A stretch of 64,000 nucleotides of DNA from NCBI GenBank assembly GCA_001600175.1, contig BCJC01000004.1, positions 2,228,559-2,292,558 of the forward strand, written 5' to 3'. Below, piece by piece: positions 9,805 through 20,534 of this stretch. Position 1 is the first letter of the stretch, and each line of letters starts with the position of its first letter. The notes under the pieces were generated by a model. It had not been told where the DNA came from. It was given only the letters and a program-made list of their open reading frames with translations, and did not search any database. Position numbers and translations under genes: made by a program. The stretch is from Erythrobasidium yunnanense (taxonomy: Eukaryota; Basidiomycota; Cystobasidiomycetes; Erythrobasidiales; Erythrobasidiaceae).

Positions 9805-11207
9805 CTACCGCACATTATCGATTTTGACTGAATGCAGCGACAGGTTGTCGGAGAAGTATCTCGGCAGTTCTTCCTGCGGCACCCAGATGAGGATAGAAGC
9901 GCCATTGCCACTCGCGCCTGGAGCAGCTGAGTTCGGAGGAGTAGGGTACGGCGAGCCAGAGCCAGAAGCTGCAGAGCGCGAGGCGTTCCTCGAGTGCGGG
10001 CGGGAGGAAGGTAGACTGTCTTGCTCGGGCAGAGCGATAGGCCCAGCGCGAGGTGTCCAGATCTTCGAGAGAAGCGTTGCGCGGTATGACCAGATCAGAC
10101 GCAAGGCGCCGAGTGCGACTACGATCCCGCCTATTTGGAGAAGTTTCCACCCGAATAAGCCCAAGAACGTGAAGATCTGACTGTCGTTGGCATGCCATGC
10201 TACAATGTCATGTCGTTGTCAGCTTAATGCGCGTTGCTGAAACGGAGCGGCGACTTACAGCTGCCATAGTAATGCCAGAAGAAGCTGTCTGGGACCAAGC
10301 TTGGGTCAATGTTCTTGCCGTAGAGCGTCTGAGGCAGTAGACGGACGCCTCTATGCAGGGACAGCATGGCTGAGAGGAACATGGGCCCGGTACTGAACAT
10401 GACGGTAGGATACGCCGAGAGGTATTGGTGGTCAAACGCCATAAGGTTGTGGATGACAGCGTCCATGAATGGGCTTGCTGGCTCTGAGAACATGAGATCG
10501 TTGCTGACTCCTACTGGCTTTGTGACAGGCAGCAGAGCAGGGAAATTCAAGAGTGGATCGACAGGTTTCCGGCATCCGATGTCCAGGTCGAGGTAGACTC
10601 CTCCATACTTGTGAAGAACGAAGTAACGTATCACATCTGCTCGTTGAATGTTGTATGGATAGCCTTCGTAGGTGGACAAGAACCATGGATAGTGCTCCGC
10701 AATGAATGACCGTGCGCTCGCATCTGTCCAGAGCATATACTGGTAGTCTGGATGCATCTCCCTGCAGTGGGCAGAGCTGCGAACATGATAGAGATGCAGT
10801 CAGTCAGCTAGGCCTAGCTCGCCGGACCAGACGCGACCATCAACGCACAAGCTTGCCCATTTCTCAGGGAGGTTGTCTGTTTTCCACGTCTGGTGCAGGA
10901 TCCTGGGCACTCTCTCGTAGATGTACGACTGGCCGTCGATGTCTACTTCCGAGTCTATCGCTGAAGCGTTGTAAGGGAGGATGTTGCTCGCTCGTGCCGC
11001 GTAGTATTCGACGTCCGCCTGCTCAATCTGGTCTGCCCAGTCGACGCCGAAGAAGGACTGCCAATCCACAGCATTAGCATTGAATAGATTGTATATGTCG
11101 AGGTGAACGCAGCCCACCTTCACCGTCGACAGCACGAGGACCGTCCCCAAGATTATCAGACCCAGCAGAGCCAGGAGCCAGGTGTAGACCTTTCGAGCAG
11201 CCGCCAT
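9805..11207 (-). CDS. SUR1: GT32 inositol-phosphoceramide mannosyltransferase (SUR1/CSH1 type)
   Basis: Transfers mannose from GDP-mannose to inositol phosphoceramide in the Golgi, a late step of fungal sphingolipid synthesis. The N-terminus (MAAARKVYTW) is followed by a hydrophobic anchor (LLALLGLIILGTVLVLS). Family signatures are RVPRILHQTWKTDNLPEKW, the exon starting MHPDYQYMLWTD, YPYNIQRADVIRYFVLHKYG, the catalytic DxD in GGVYLDLDIGCRKPVDPLL, SNDLMFSEPASPF, and STGPMFLSAM. An intron near 10195-10258 joins FFWHYYGS to SWHANDSQIF. The last exon has a second hydrophobic stretch (GIVVALGALRLIWSY) and a serine/proline-rich cytosolic tail. In yeast the regulatory partner is CSG2, not seen here. 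Orthology to SUR1 rather than another GT32 member is likely but not proven. Confidence 0.85.
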
Positions 11208-11646
11208 CCTTGTATCGATGTGAGATATGTGTAGTGTTGATCTGTCTCTTCACTTCAGGTTTTCCCTGCTGTTTCTACTGCTCCCAGCTCGCCCCTTCAA
11301 AATCGCCTGAAGCCAAAGGGCAAGGTCCGGCAGCCTACGGACTTAGGCGAAAAACAAGCAAGCTTGCGTGCGTTGCTTGGTCCAGTTGGAAATCCGCAAA
11401 ACAGTAAACAGAAAGTCTTCAAGTAGGAAGAGAAAGACAGTTCTACAGCGGGGCTTCGTGGAAAGTCTGAGAAGGAGGCTGCGGTGCCGGGAAAATTGCA
11501 TTTGAGGAAAGTTACAAAAATTGACATCAGGTCCAATCGACCGAAAGTTACAGAGTGTCACTGTCTCTGGAATAGGAAGAACAACAAGATGGTCGCCTTC
11601 AAGCACTGAATTGAAGGGTGAGAGAAGATTCAGAGAGCTCCAGCGC
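11208..11646. other. Intergenic, 439 bp
   Basis: Promoter side of the SUR1-like gene and 3' side of the next minus-strand gene. The long frames crossing it on either strand are antisense or by-products. No motif recognised. Confidence 0.45.
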
Positions 11647-12600
11647 TCAGAACGGAGCATCCGTCCGCATCCAGTCGTCGCCGCTCCCGAAAGTAGGAAG
11701 ACTTTGGGTTCTGTCGAGACCAGCTCCACGACGAGGTGTAGAAGACATAGTAGTGGTAGAAGATCCAGTCGGTGAAGCTGCTTGGCCAAACAAGGGTTTC
11801 CGCCGAAGAGGTCGCATAGGACGAGATGCCGCACTCTTGCTCGCACTGGGAGAAGGTGGATCCAAACACATCGCTGTATCATCTCCTGCGTTCTCCTCTT
11901 CCTCAGCCGTTCCGATCCTCCCCTCCTGCTGTTCTTCCTCGAATTGCGATAGCTCTCGCTTGCTGGACCTGCCAGAAGGAGCGGGCTGCTCAAACAATCG
12001 TGTTTGGGTATTCCAGTCTGCAGAGTATGACGTGGAGTCCGTCATATTGGAGGAGCACGCCGAAGAAGACGATGATGCCGAAGACGCAGAGCCATGTCTA
12101 GCCGGCGAAACCCAAGGATCCGAAGTGCTGAAAGTGTCGCACATTGGCTGCAGACCTCGTTGTGGAGAAAGATTCTGTAGCGCAGCAGCATACATATCTT
12201 GCGAAGTCGCGAAAAGAGGAGGTGCTGTGATGGAGGATGAGTATGGCGATATGCAGGGCTCGGAACGCGTAGCGGATCTATAGAGTGTATCAGCGCTATT
12301 CGTGTATCTCTAGCAGTCGAGGGCAAGACGTACAGAGGCGCTCGTGGAATAGGGGAACTGCGATTTTTATACCCTTGCGAGACAGCTAGAGACACCAGTA
12401 CATCAGCTGCTGCACGCATCTTACGCGAAATCAAGCTACGCACCTGCTCTCTTATCTTTCGGCGAGCAAGCCAGCGTGTTTCTCAATTCTTGGCTGGTGA
12501 GACGTGCCAGTTGACCGAGATTCCCATCTGCGTCTTCAGGCGTATGTACAGGCCGAGGCTCTGCATGATGCCGCTTCGTAGGCGTCGTGAACATTGCCAT
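11647..12600 (-). CDS. Unrecognised serine-rich, mostly disordered protein
   Basis: Three exons fit. Exon 1 starts at ATG 12598-12600 (MAMFTTPTKRHH, then LGQLARLTSQELRNTLA). An intron of about 58 nt (GTGCGTAG..CTCTAG) and a second of 56 nt (GTACGTC..CTATAG) lead to the long last exon. That exon contains SQDMYAAALQNL, serine runs, an acidic EEEQQEG / EEEENAG segment and a basic PMRPLRRKP segment, and ends DDWMRTDAPF. Several TP and SP dipeptides could be CDK or MAPK sites. No enzyme domain is visible. I do not recognise the family; a cell-cycle or signalling regulator is possible but only a guess from composition. The long plus-strand frame 11618-12283 is its antisense. Confidence 0.55.
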
Positions 12601-13050
12601 AGGTTGTTCTCTTGCCAAGCTGCAGCAGTAGCTTGAATAAAGACGCTTCTTCAAAAGGCGCTTTGATCGCAGTTTCTTGTTGACTTTTTGCGCGGTCTTC
12701 GCGTCAGGCCTCTAGCGAATGGCTTGGGTGTGTAGAAGGTCGAAGATGATGGATGATGAGGATGACGAGCAGCGCTCTGCGCAAAGAGCTTGCACCGCCG
12801 GAACAGACGGCGTGAGGACAAGGAATGCAATAAAGTCACGCGACAATGTATCTATCGCGTTGAAAGAAAGATCTATCCAGACTGGGCACGAATCATCTAT
12901 GTACATGTGAGATCTTCGTTCATAGCTGGCCAAACGTTGTGCTGAGACCTATGAAGAAACTTCGACTTCGGAAGGGGTATTGAATGGAAGATGACTATAT
13001 GCAGATTACTGAATGCTATTGAAGTGAATGAAAAACTAAGGCGTGACCAG
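12601..13050. other. Intergenic, 450 bp
   Basis: Between two minus-strand genes. The frames on both strands here are short and overlap each other. I see no supported gene. Confidence 0.4.
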
Positions 13051-14561
13051 TTATTCGTCTGCCAAGAGAGCCAGCGCAAGCCGAACCTTCTCTTGTAGAT
13101 ATTCAGGCCGAGCAACGCATTTCGCCCACTGTTCGTTGGAGAGCAGGTAAACAACGCTCTTGACAGACATCTCGTGCTGGGCAATGGCGGGCTCTGCTGC
13201 TGCCAAAGCACGAAGAGCAGCCAAGAACTCGACTTCCAGTTTCGAAGGCTTCTTCGTTGCGAGGTTGGGGCTCGACGCGACAGGCTTGGAAGCACTGACT
13301 TTGCTGGTACCAGACGATGCTCCCTCGCCCCTTTTACCAGGCAGAGGAATTGTCTTTTGCTGCTTCGTCACGGAGATTGGCTTGAGTCGCCCGTCTGAAT
13401 CCTTCGTGGGCAGCTTTTTGACAGGGCGGATCGCAGACCCTCCAGTTTCACAGGCAGGTGACGCGCTCGCTGCCTCCTTAACTAGAACAAGGATTGACGG
13501 CTGAATTTCTGGCTCTAGAAGTCTCTTCACCGCAACGCTGTGACTCGAGGATACAGTCTCAAGGAGCTCGACTTCGCTCACGTCAGACACTACTGTGGCA
13601 TCGTTTCTGACGATACAAGCTGTAGCTTTCGGCTGCTTCGCGATCGCGACAGGCTTGACTCGCCCATCCGGACCGGTTTTCGGCAGCTTCTTGACGGGAC
13701 GTTGCTCGGGAGATGCAGGTGTGAACTTTGATATGGATGGGATACCTGAAGCACTCGCGCTAGCGGCGCTGTAGGGCTGAGCAGCGATTTGGGGCTCTTG
13801 CCCAGTTATCGCTGCTTCCGAGCGGAGCGCCAACGTCTCATCGTTTGCCATCGGATGTGTCGACGTTGCGTCTCTTGATCTTCCTACGGCCGTATCTGCT
13901 TTGCTCTGCGAAAGCGATGGCAAAAGCTGTCCTTCCGGCGGAGTCGATGAGATGGGAGACACGGTGAGCTTGCGATTTCTGTAAGTCTGCTTGTTATTTT
14001 AGTATGGGAAGCGAATCCTGCCATCAGGTTGCTAGCTTACCAGACCCTGGAATTCAGCTCGGCACGCCTGCGCATCCGGAAGGTGTTCGAATGCGAAATA
14101 CAATGGCTGGATCAGCTGATTCTGCGAAGGAAGTGAGTGTAGCCTCGGCGCAATCACACAATGCGCCAGTGACTCGGCTCACACACCTTCTTAGCTTCGC
14201 GAGATCGAATGCTGTATGGCTGCTGACAGATCGGCACCAGAGACTCGACGTATAGCCTTCGTAGGTACTGAGGAAAGCCTGCAACCGTGAAAGAGTGTTC
14301 TGGCACGGCTTGCGGGCTGTCCATGATTTCCGCCTTGTTTACATCGCGCGACAAGTCTGCTTCGTCGGACGCCAGACTGAGTTCGTGCAGGGCTGCATCA
14401 AAGTCTTCAAGCTAGCTTCCTTCGTCTGTAGGTGCCCTGTCCTTGTGAAGTGTAGAAGCGGGCGGAGGGGTGCACGAATTGGACGCTGTGGAAGGGAATG
14501 ACAGAGCGAAGGTGAACGGAAGAGGCGCAGGTACAGCATCTGGGACATTGCTAGTAGACAT
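13051..14561 (-). CDS. RRM-like protein with C-terminal MLLE-like module, paralogue A
   Basis: Exons joined by introns GTGTGTGAGC..CGCAG and GTAAGCTAGC..AAGCAG give a degenerate RRM: HSFTVAGFPQYLRRLYV (RNP2-like), QPLYFAFEHLPDAQACRAEF (RNP1-like and helix 2) and GLTYRNRKLTV (strand 4). A long disordered part follows, with two copies of a basic motif (RPVKKLPKTGPDGRVKPV and RPVKKLPTKDSDGRLKPI). The last 60 residues, ending PEYLQEKVRLALALL, match the C-terminus of the neighbouring gene and resemble the MLLE domain of poly(A)-binding protein. An RNA-binding adaptor role is inferred. The start is uncertain: ATG 14559-14561 gives MSTSNVPDA but meets TAG at 14412-14414, removable by an intron starting GTACCTG. 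ATG 14322-14324 is an alternative. Confidence 0.6.
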
Positions 14562-14835
14562 TTCCAAGCTTGAAAACGCGCTTGAAACGAAGGCAAGCGG
14601 ACATTTGTCGAAAAGCAAGCGCTTCGTACCGTTCAGCACTCAAGCGGATGTGAGAACGTCGACTTGTGTATTGCGAGTACTATGTTGCGAGCTACAAAGT
14701 GGAAAGTAACAGGATCTGCCTGTGTTTTGGGGTATTAAATGAAAGATAACTATGGATAGACCGCCAACAAGTACGGCTGAAAAGATTCCTGTAGCGTAGA
14801 GAGATAGTGTAGTAGATGGATAGTAGAGCTATTGC

Positions 14836-16601
14836 CTACTCCTGCTGTAGTATAGCTAGAGCGAGGCGAACTTTCTCCTGCAAATATTCAGAGTTGAAGA
14901 TGCAGAGTAGTCGCTGCTTCTTGGGTAGCTGAGATAGGATGTTGACGATGCTGTCTTGCTGTTTCATAGTCGCTCGATCTACATCGTCGAGCTCAGCGAG
15001 AGCGCGTGATAGGCGAGGTTTATCGCTAGATGTAGAAATAGGCGGAACAGACGAGATAGTTGTCTGGAAAGACTGGTCCGACGGGCTCTGCATTGAGCTA
15101 GATAACATAGGGGATGATGATTCGCCAGCAGTCGAAGCGTGTAATGTGTCATGGAGCGTAGATGGGATCATAGGCTCGTGATTGAGCAGCTCCTCGCTAT
15201 GACCTTCGAGACCTCCGTTTGGGCTTCGCATATCGCTCAGTCCACTACTTGTAGCTGGATTTCTAGTGCTTTCTTCCAGATCGAAGTCGATGAGGGAATA
15301 CTCAGGAGCGGGAGTGTAGGTACTGCTGTCTTTAGGCAAGTCCACCTGCACACCGAGCTCTTTGACAGGCGGACGTGTTATTGCAACCTCTATCTGAGAG
15401 AGGGGAACGTGTTCGGTCGTGATAGGAGAGAAAGAGCCGCTGGCTAGCGCGCTTCCGAACTATAAAGATTAGTGAATTCAGTCTCAAATAGCTCGATGTG
15501 CGGACAGTCGGGCTTACAAGCTTCTTCAGCGAGGTCTGAGACTCGGTTGCGGCGGATAGCTCGTCAAAGCTCATGCGGAACTTGCAGACCTGCTGCGTGC
15601 GTATGCGTTGTTAGTCTGCGGTAACTGCGATTTCGCCGAGGACGTACGTACGTTCTTGCCATTCGAAACGTGTACTTCGTAGGCATAGGAAGCCGAGGTT
15701 CGCAAAATGCCGTATCGCATCAATTCAATTAGGACATCTTGAGACATGCTCGTGATAGTGAAGCTATACTGCTTTCGCGATGGTACGTCGTCGACGACTG
15801 GAGGAGACGAAGAGAAGCGGACCAGCTTCTCTGGCACCACGTTATTCATCGAAGTATCATCGTGCAAGGCAGCATCGAAATTGTCCATCCACTTGTCGCA
15901 TGGGCTAATAGCTTGCGACGCCTTTATGTGTGAAGGTCTCGAGACTTGCATATGCGGTGGTATTGTTGCCTGTACGAGGTTCTGGATCGGCTTCATCGGC
16001 AAAGATAGGTTACGACGCATCAGCGTATTTGCCTTTTGTGTTGTGTGCAGCGATATACGGCGATCTTGAAAGACCTTGTGTAATATCATGTATCAGCAGC
16101 GGTACAGACAGTAGCTGTCCCGCTAACCCGATTGCTAAGTTCTTCAACAGCAGCAGACGCGCTGGCAGGGCTAGCCATTCGTACGCGTGCGTTGCCCGTG
16201 CATTTGCCGTCCTTTAAGAAAGCCAAAAGACAAGAGCGTTAGCATTTCGCAAACAGGCAGCTGGTACCCAATTGACTCTGCGATGTATGACGATCTCGCG
16301 GACGTCTCCAAAGCGCGAGAAGAGCTCTCCTAGACTCCTCTCATCCACAGCAACGTTGAGACCATTGATGGCGAGACAATGTGAATTCTGCCGGGCAAGG
16401 AAGTAGAGACCGTCAGACGCGACTGTGGATGATGATCTGGTAGGCCAGAACTAAGCTTGCGGTCATAGTGGTTGCCGCGATTCCAGAGAGTTCCTCCTAA
16501 GGCTGCATCACTGGTATAGAAAGCAAGCCTAGATTGGGCAGGCAAACGTTGGCAAGAGATTGAACGACGTCTTACGGCTTTCGCAGAGACCGAATCAACA
16601 T
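14836..16601 (-). CDS. RRM protein with C-terminal MLLE-like module, paralogue B
   Basis: A clear RRM spans three exons: HCLAINGLNVAVDERSLGEL, FSRFGDVREIVIHRRVN, then after GTACCAG..TAAAG, NARVRMASPASASAAVEEL, and after GTTAGCG..CACAAG, VFQDRRISLHTT. Next come a linker and the segment MDNFDAALHDD then KQYSFTITSMSQDVLIEL, alignable with paralogue A. Two more introns follow (GTACGTAC..GCACGCAG and GTAAGCCC..TTATAG). A serine-rich region leads to the shared C-terminus, SEYLQEKVRLALAILQQE. The helix pattern IVNILSQL then KKQRLLCIF fits the MLLE consensus without gaps. Expected role: mRNA binding plus recruitment of PAM2-type partners, from family knowledge. The 5' exon is unclear; ATG 16599-16601 is a possible start. 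It is divergent from RAD3. Confidence 0.65.
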
Positions 16602-16973
16602 AAATTCTGGAAAGTAACAAAGGCCTTGCAAGAGCAATTAAATCTGCGTACAGGAATCTACATCACATCACTATCTCGTATCGAAACCTCCGCTCAAAAG
16701 ACCCACCTTCGATGACCGCCTAGAACATTTCCTGGTCAAAGACCTCTCAAGCCTTTCTGGATATCCGTGGAACGAGTCTTAGCAGTACTGCGCATCATAG
16801 TAGCTATTCGGATCTTATTCTCTTCCTGCCTTCTGCCCATCGGTCCTATCTTCGAAAACCGCCCAACTCGCATGATCACCTCAGACCTGACAACATCAAG
16901 AAGCCTTCTACGATCCTTATAGCCATCTATACAAGCTCCTGTCCATCTACTCTACTCCCGAAAATCCGCCAAA
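16602..16973. promoter_or_regulatory. Divergent intergenic region, RRM gene B / RAD3
   Basis: About 370 bp that must carry both promoters. No named element recognised. Confidence 0.4.
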
Positions 16974-19900
16974 ATGAAGTTCATGATCGATGAGCTGCCT
17001 GGTGAATCTGGCTACCGGCTTCTACGATGCAGCTACGCAATAGCTAATGCAATCGTACAGTGCTCTTCCCCTACCCGACTATCTACCCGGAGCAATACCA
17101 ATACATGTGTTAGTGCTGCTTAGATCGTTCTCTAGAAGATTGCTGATGTCGAGATCGAAACAGGCGACCTGAAGCGGACGCTCGATGTCGGAGTAAGAGA
17201 TCATACTTTGATAGATAGTTGATGCTTACAACAGACGCAGGGCCACTGTATTCTTGAAATGCCATCTGGAACCGGCAAGACCGTCAGTCTGCTATCTCTG
17301 ATTGTCTCCTACCAGCAGGTGAGTGCTACTGTCAGTAGCCTACTACACAGTCTGATATGACGTACAGTTCCACACAGAGAAGCGCAAGCTAATCTACTGC
17401 TCGCGTACTGTTCCGGAGATCGAGAAAGCGCTAGCAGAGTTACAGCGTCTTATGGAGTATCGGGCAAGCGAAGGGATGGTCGAAGATGATTTCCTTGGTA
17501 TAGGCCTGACATCACGCAAGAACCTCTGCGTGCATCCCCAGATCAGCCGCGAGAAGAAGGGCAAAGTCGTCGATGCACGGTGTAGAGACATCACGAATGC
17601 CGCAGTCTGTGAGAGGGGAAGGAACGATCCTGGAAGTGTGGAGCTGTGTGATTGGCATGAGAAGCTAGGAGAAAGAGAGCCGGGACAACTGTTTCCGTCT
17701 GGAATATGGACGCTCGACGCGATCAAGGCATACGGGATAAGAGAAGGAATATGCCCGTACTTTGCGGTGCGAAGAATGGTTAGTCTTTACTCTCCGCCCG
17801 CTGAAGGTCTACTAAGCCTTGTCGCGACAGCTTCCCTACGTCAACGTAGTCATCTATTCCTTCCACTATCTCCTCGATCCAAAAGTCGCAGAACAAGTAT
17901 CTCGCGAGATGGACAAGAACTCAATCGTCGTATTTGACGAAGCGCACAACATCGACAACGTGTGTATAGAGTCGCTAAGCATAGACTTGACGAGACCTAT
18001 GCTTGATTCGGCGGCAAGAAGCGTGACTGCATTGACGGAGAAGATCGAAGAGTAAGCTCTGCACATGCTGAAAGTCGAGATGGAGCTGACAGGTCGTTGC
18101 AGGATCAAGCGGACGGATGCTAGCAAGTTGCAAGACGAGTATCAGAAGCTAGTGCAAGGTTTGCAAGACCAGGACGAAGCACGAGATGAGGATCAATGGA
18201 TGACGAATCTCGGCGAGTCTCTCGCTCGAATACTGTTGCGAGTCTTTTTGACATACGTTCCACAGTCCTGCCCGAAGATATCCTTAAAGAAGCTATTCCT
18301 GGCAATATTCGACGAGCAGAACATTTCACAGCCTTCTTAGCGAGATTTGTCGAGTACCTAAAAACGAGAATGCGAGTCCTGCATGTCGTAGCGGAGACAC
18401 CTGCGTCGTTTTTGCAGCATTTGAAAGAACTGACTTTCATCGAAAAGAAGCCGCTCAAGTTAGTCCATCTGCATAGGACTTGCTGAAGCAAGCTGAAATG
18501 CTGTCGGTAGATTCTGCGCAGAACGGCTTTCATCACTAGTCCGGACGCTAGAGATACCTCGGCTCGACGAATTGTCCTCGCTGCAGAAAGTGGCTTCTTT
18601 CGCTACACTGGTCGCTACTTACGACAAAGGCTTCCTGCTCATCCTCGAACCTTTCGAGTCCGACATGGCAACGGTGCCGAATCCCATCTTCCACCTGACG
18701 TAGGCAGCATCCTCGATTTCAGCTTCTACAATTAAGTGACTGACAGAGCTTGGTCGTTATCAGATGCCTAGACGCCTCGTTGGCTATACAGCCCGTCTTT
18801 GAACGCTTCAGCAGCGTCGTCATTACATCCGGGACGATTTCTCCCTTGGACATGTATCCGAAGATGCTAGGATTCCAAGCAACAGTCATGGAGTCGTACG
18901 CCATGACGCTCACGCGCAACTGTTTCCTACCCCTCGTAATCACACGTGGCTCAGATCAAGTACCCATCTCGTCGAGGTTCGAAGTCAGAAACGAGCCGGC
19001 TGTAGTGAGGAATTTCGGAACGATCTTGATTGAATACTGTAAGACGGTCCCGGATGGTATCGTAGCGTTCTTCCCGAGCTACCTCTACATGGAAAGTATA
19101 GTAGCGGCATGGAATGAGATGGTGCGTTCGCGCTTACGAAAAGAGACATCTAAATGACATACCTCTTGCACACAGGGCATCTTGAATGACGTCTGGAAGC
19201 ACAAGCTCATCTTCGTCGAAACACCCGATGCTGCAGAAACGAGTGTAGCTCTAGAAAACTACCGCAGGGTGCGCTTCCTCTCCATCCACTTGCCCTATGC
19301 AATACTGTCTGACTCGAGCAATTCTCTCAGGCATGCAACAATGGACGAGGAGCAGTTCTGCTTTCTGTAGCTCGAGGAAAAGTGTCTGAAGGAATCGATT
19401 TCGACCACAATTACGGCAGAGCGGTGAGTAATCACGCTTGATCTAGCCATGCCGCGTCGCTGAGACGGTCCTCAGGTAATCATGTTTGGCATCCCGTACC
19501 AATATACCGAGTCTCGAATCCTGAAGGTACCTCGTCTCTACCACCGCCCGTTTCCTTATCGTGCTGAGCAATCCATTTCTTGTCGTATGCAGGCCCGCCT
19601 TGAGTTTATGCGCGATAACTATCGGATCCGCGAGAATGACTACCTCACATTCGACGCCATGCGGCACGCTGCCCAATGTGTTGGACGAGTACTCCGAGGA
19701 AAGAGCGACTATGGTCTGATGTGCTTCGCGGACAGAGTGAGCATGCACTATGAATATGTCAACGGTATGATATGCTGATTGCAGTGTGTTCTTGCAGCGC
19801 TTTGCAAGAGCAGACAAGCGTGCCAAATTGCCCAAGTGGATCAATCAGTATATCGCTGAGACGGCTACAAATCTCTCTACCGACATGGCGATAGGTGGGT

Positions 19901-20283
19901 CCGCATCAATTCGAAACAATGCTGGCTTTCAGCTGAATCATGATTCTCCAGTCATGTCTAAGCGCTTTCTCCGGTCCATGGCTCAACCCTTCGAGTTTGA
20001 CCAAACAGGCGTCTCCTTATGGTCCCTCGAACACATTGAAGCCCGTCAACAAGCTGTTCGCGAAGCAGCAGAGGGTGGTCGTCTACTAGATGGAGCAGAT
20101 GAGACGCGTGATCCTGCTGCACAAGCTGAAGCTGAAGAATGGTTTGACGACGTGTTTGATGATGCGGACATCATGGCTATTGAAGAAGCTGAGAGGCAGG
20201 ATAGTCTACGGCTGGCTAAGAAAGGACAAAGAGCGCCGTCTCCCTTGCAGCCTCCGGATGATATCGATATGGGAGAGGATTAG
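16974..20283 (+). CDS. RAD3: RAD3/XPD 5'-3' DNA helicase of TFIIH
   Basis: ATP-dependent helicase with an iron-sulfur cluster; opens DNA in nucleotide excision repair and is a TFIIH subunit. The start [15 protein letters not shown] is split by an intron and is the canonical N-terminus. Walker A is [15 protein letters not shown]. The four FeS cysteines are visible in NLCVHP, DARCRDI, ELCDWHE and [11 protein letters not shown]. The Walker B DEAH box is [10 protein letters not shown]. Later motifs include [57 protein letters not shown] and [16 protein letters not shown] (motif VI). About ten short introns are needed. The junction near 18190-18280 (after QWMTN, before [10 protein letters not shown]) does not resolve cleanly. 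The C-terminal tail is acidic. Stop at 20281-20283. Confidence 0.95.
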
Positions 20284-20534
20284 CAGTAATATGAATATGA
20301 GTCTGTTGTTGTATTGGAAAGATGAGATGTGTAATGTGAAGCTTTAATTTGCCTGCCATGCATCTTCATATCGCAGGAAGCAGCCGGGTGTGCCTCGCCC
20401 CCCTATTTTCGCAGTTTCGGGTCTTGACGGAGGACACGGCTTTCTCACTCCAAGTCCAGGGCCGGTTAGCTGAGACACTCTCTCCCTCAATCAACCCTCA
20501 TCCCTCCCCTCTACTCTCTCCACTCACTCTCACC

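Noticed and set aside
11618-12283. Long plus-strand frame (221 residues)
   Set aside because: Antisense of the serine-rich minus-strand gene, whose exons join with good splice sites in phase.
1985-14414. Stop-codon reassignment in this organism
   Set aside because: The odd in-frame stops are TGA, TAA and TAG in different genes, while intact genes use all three as ends.
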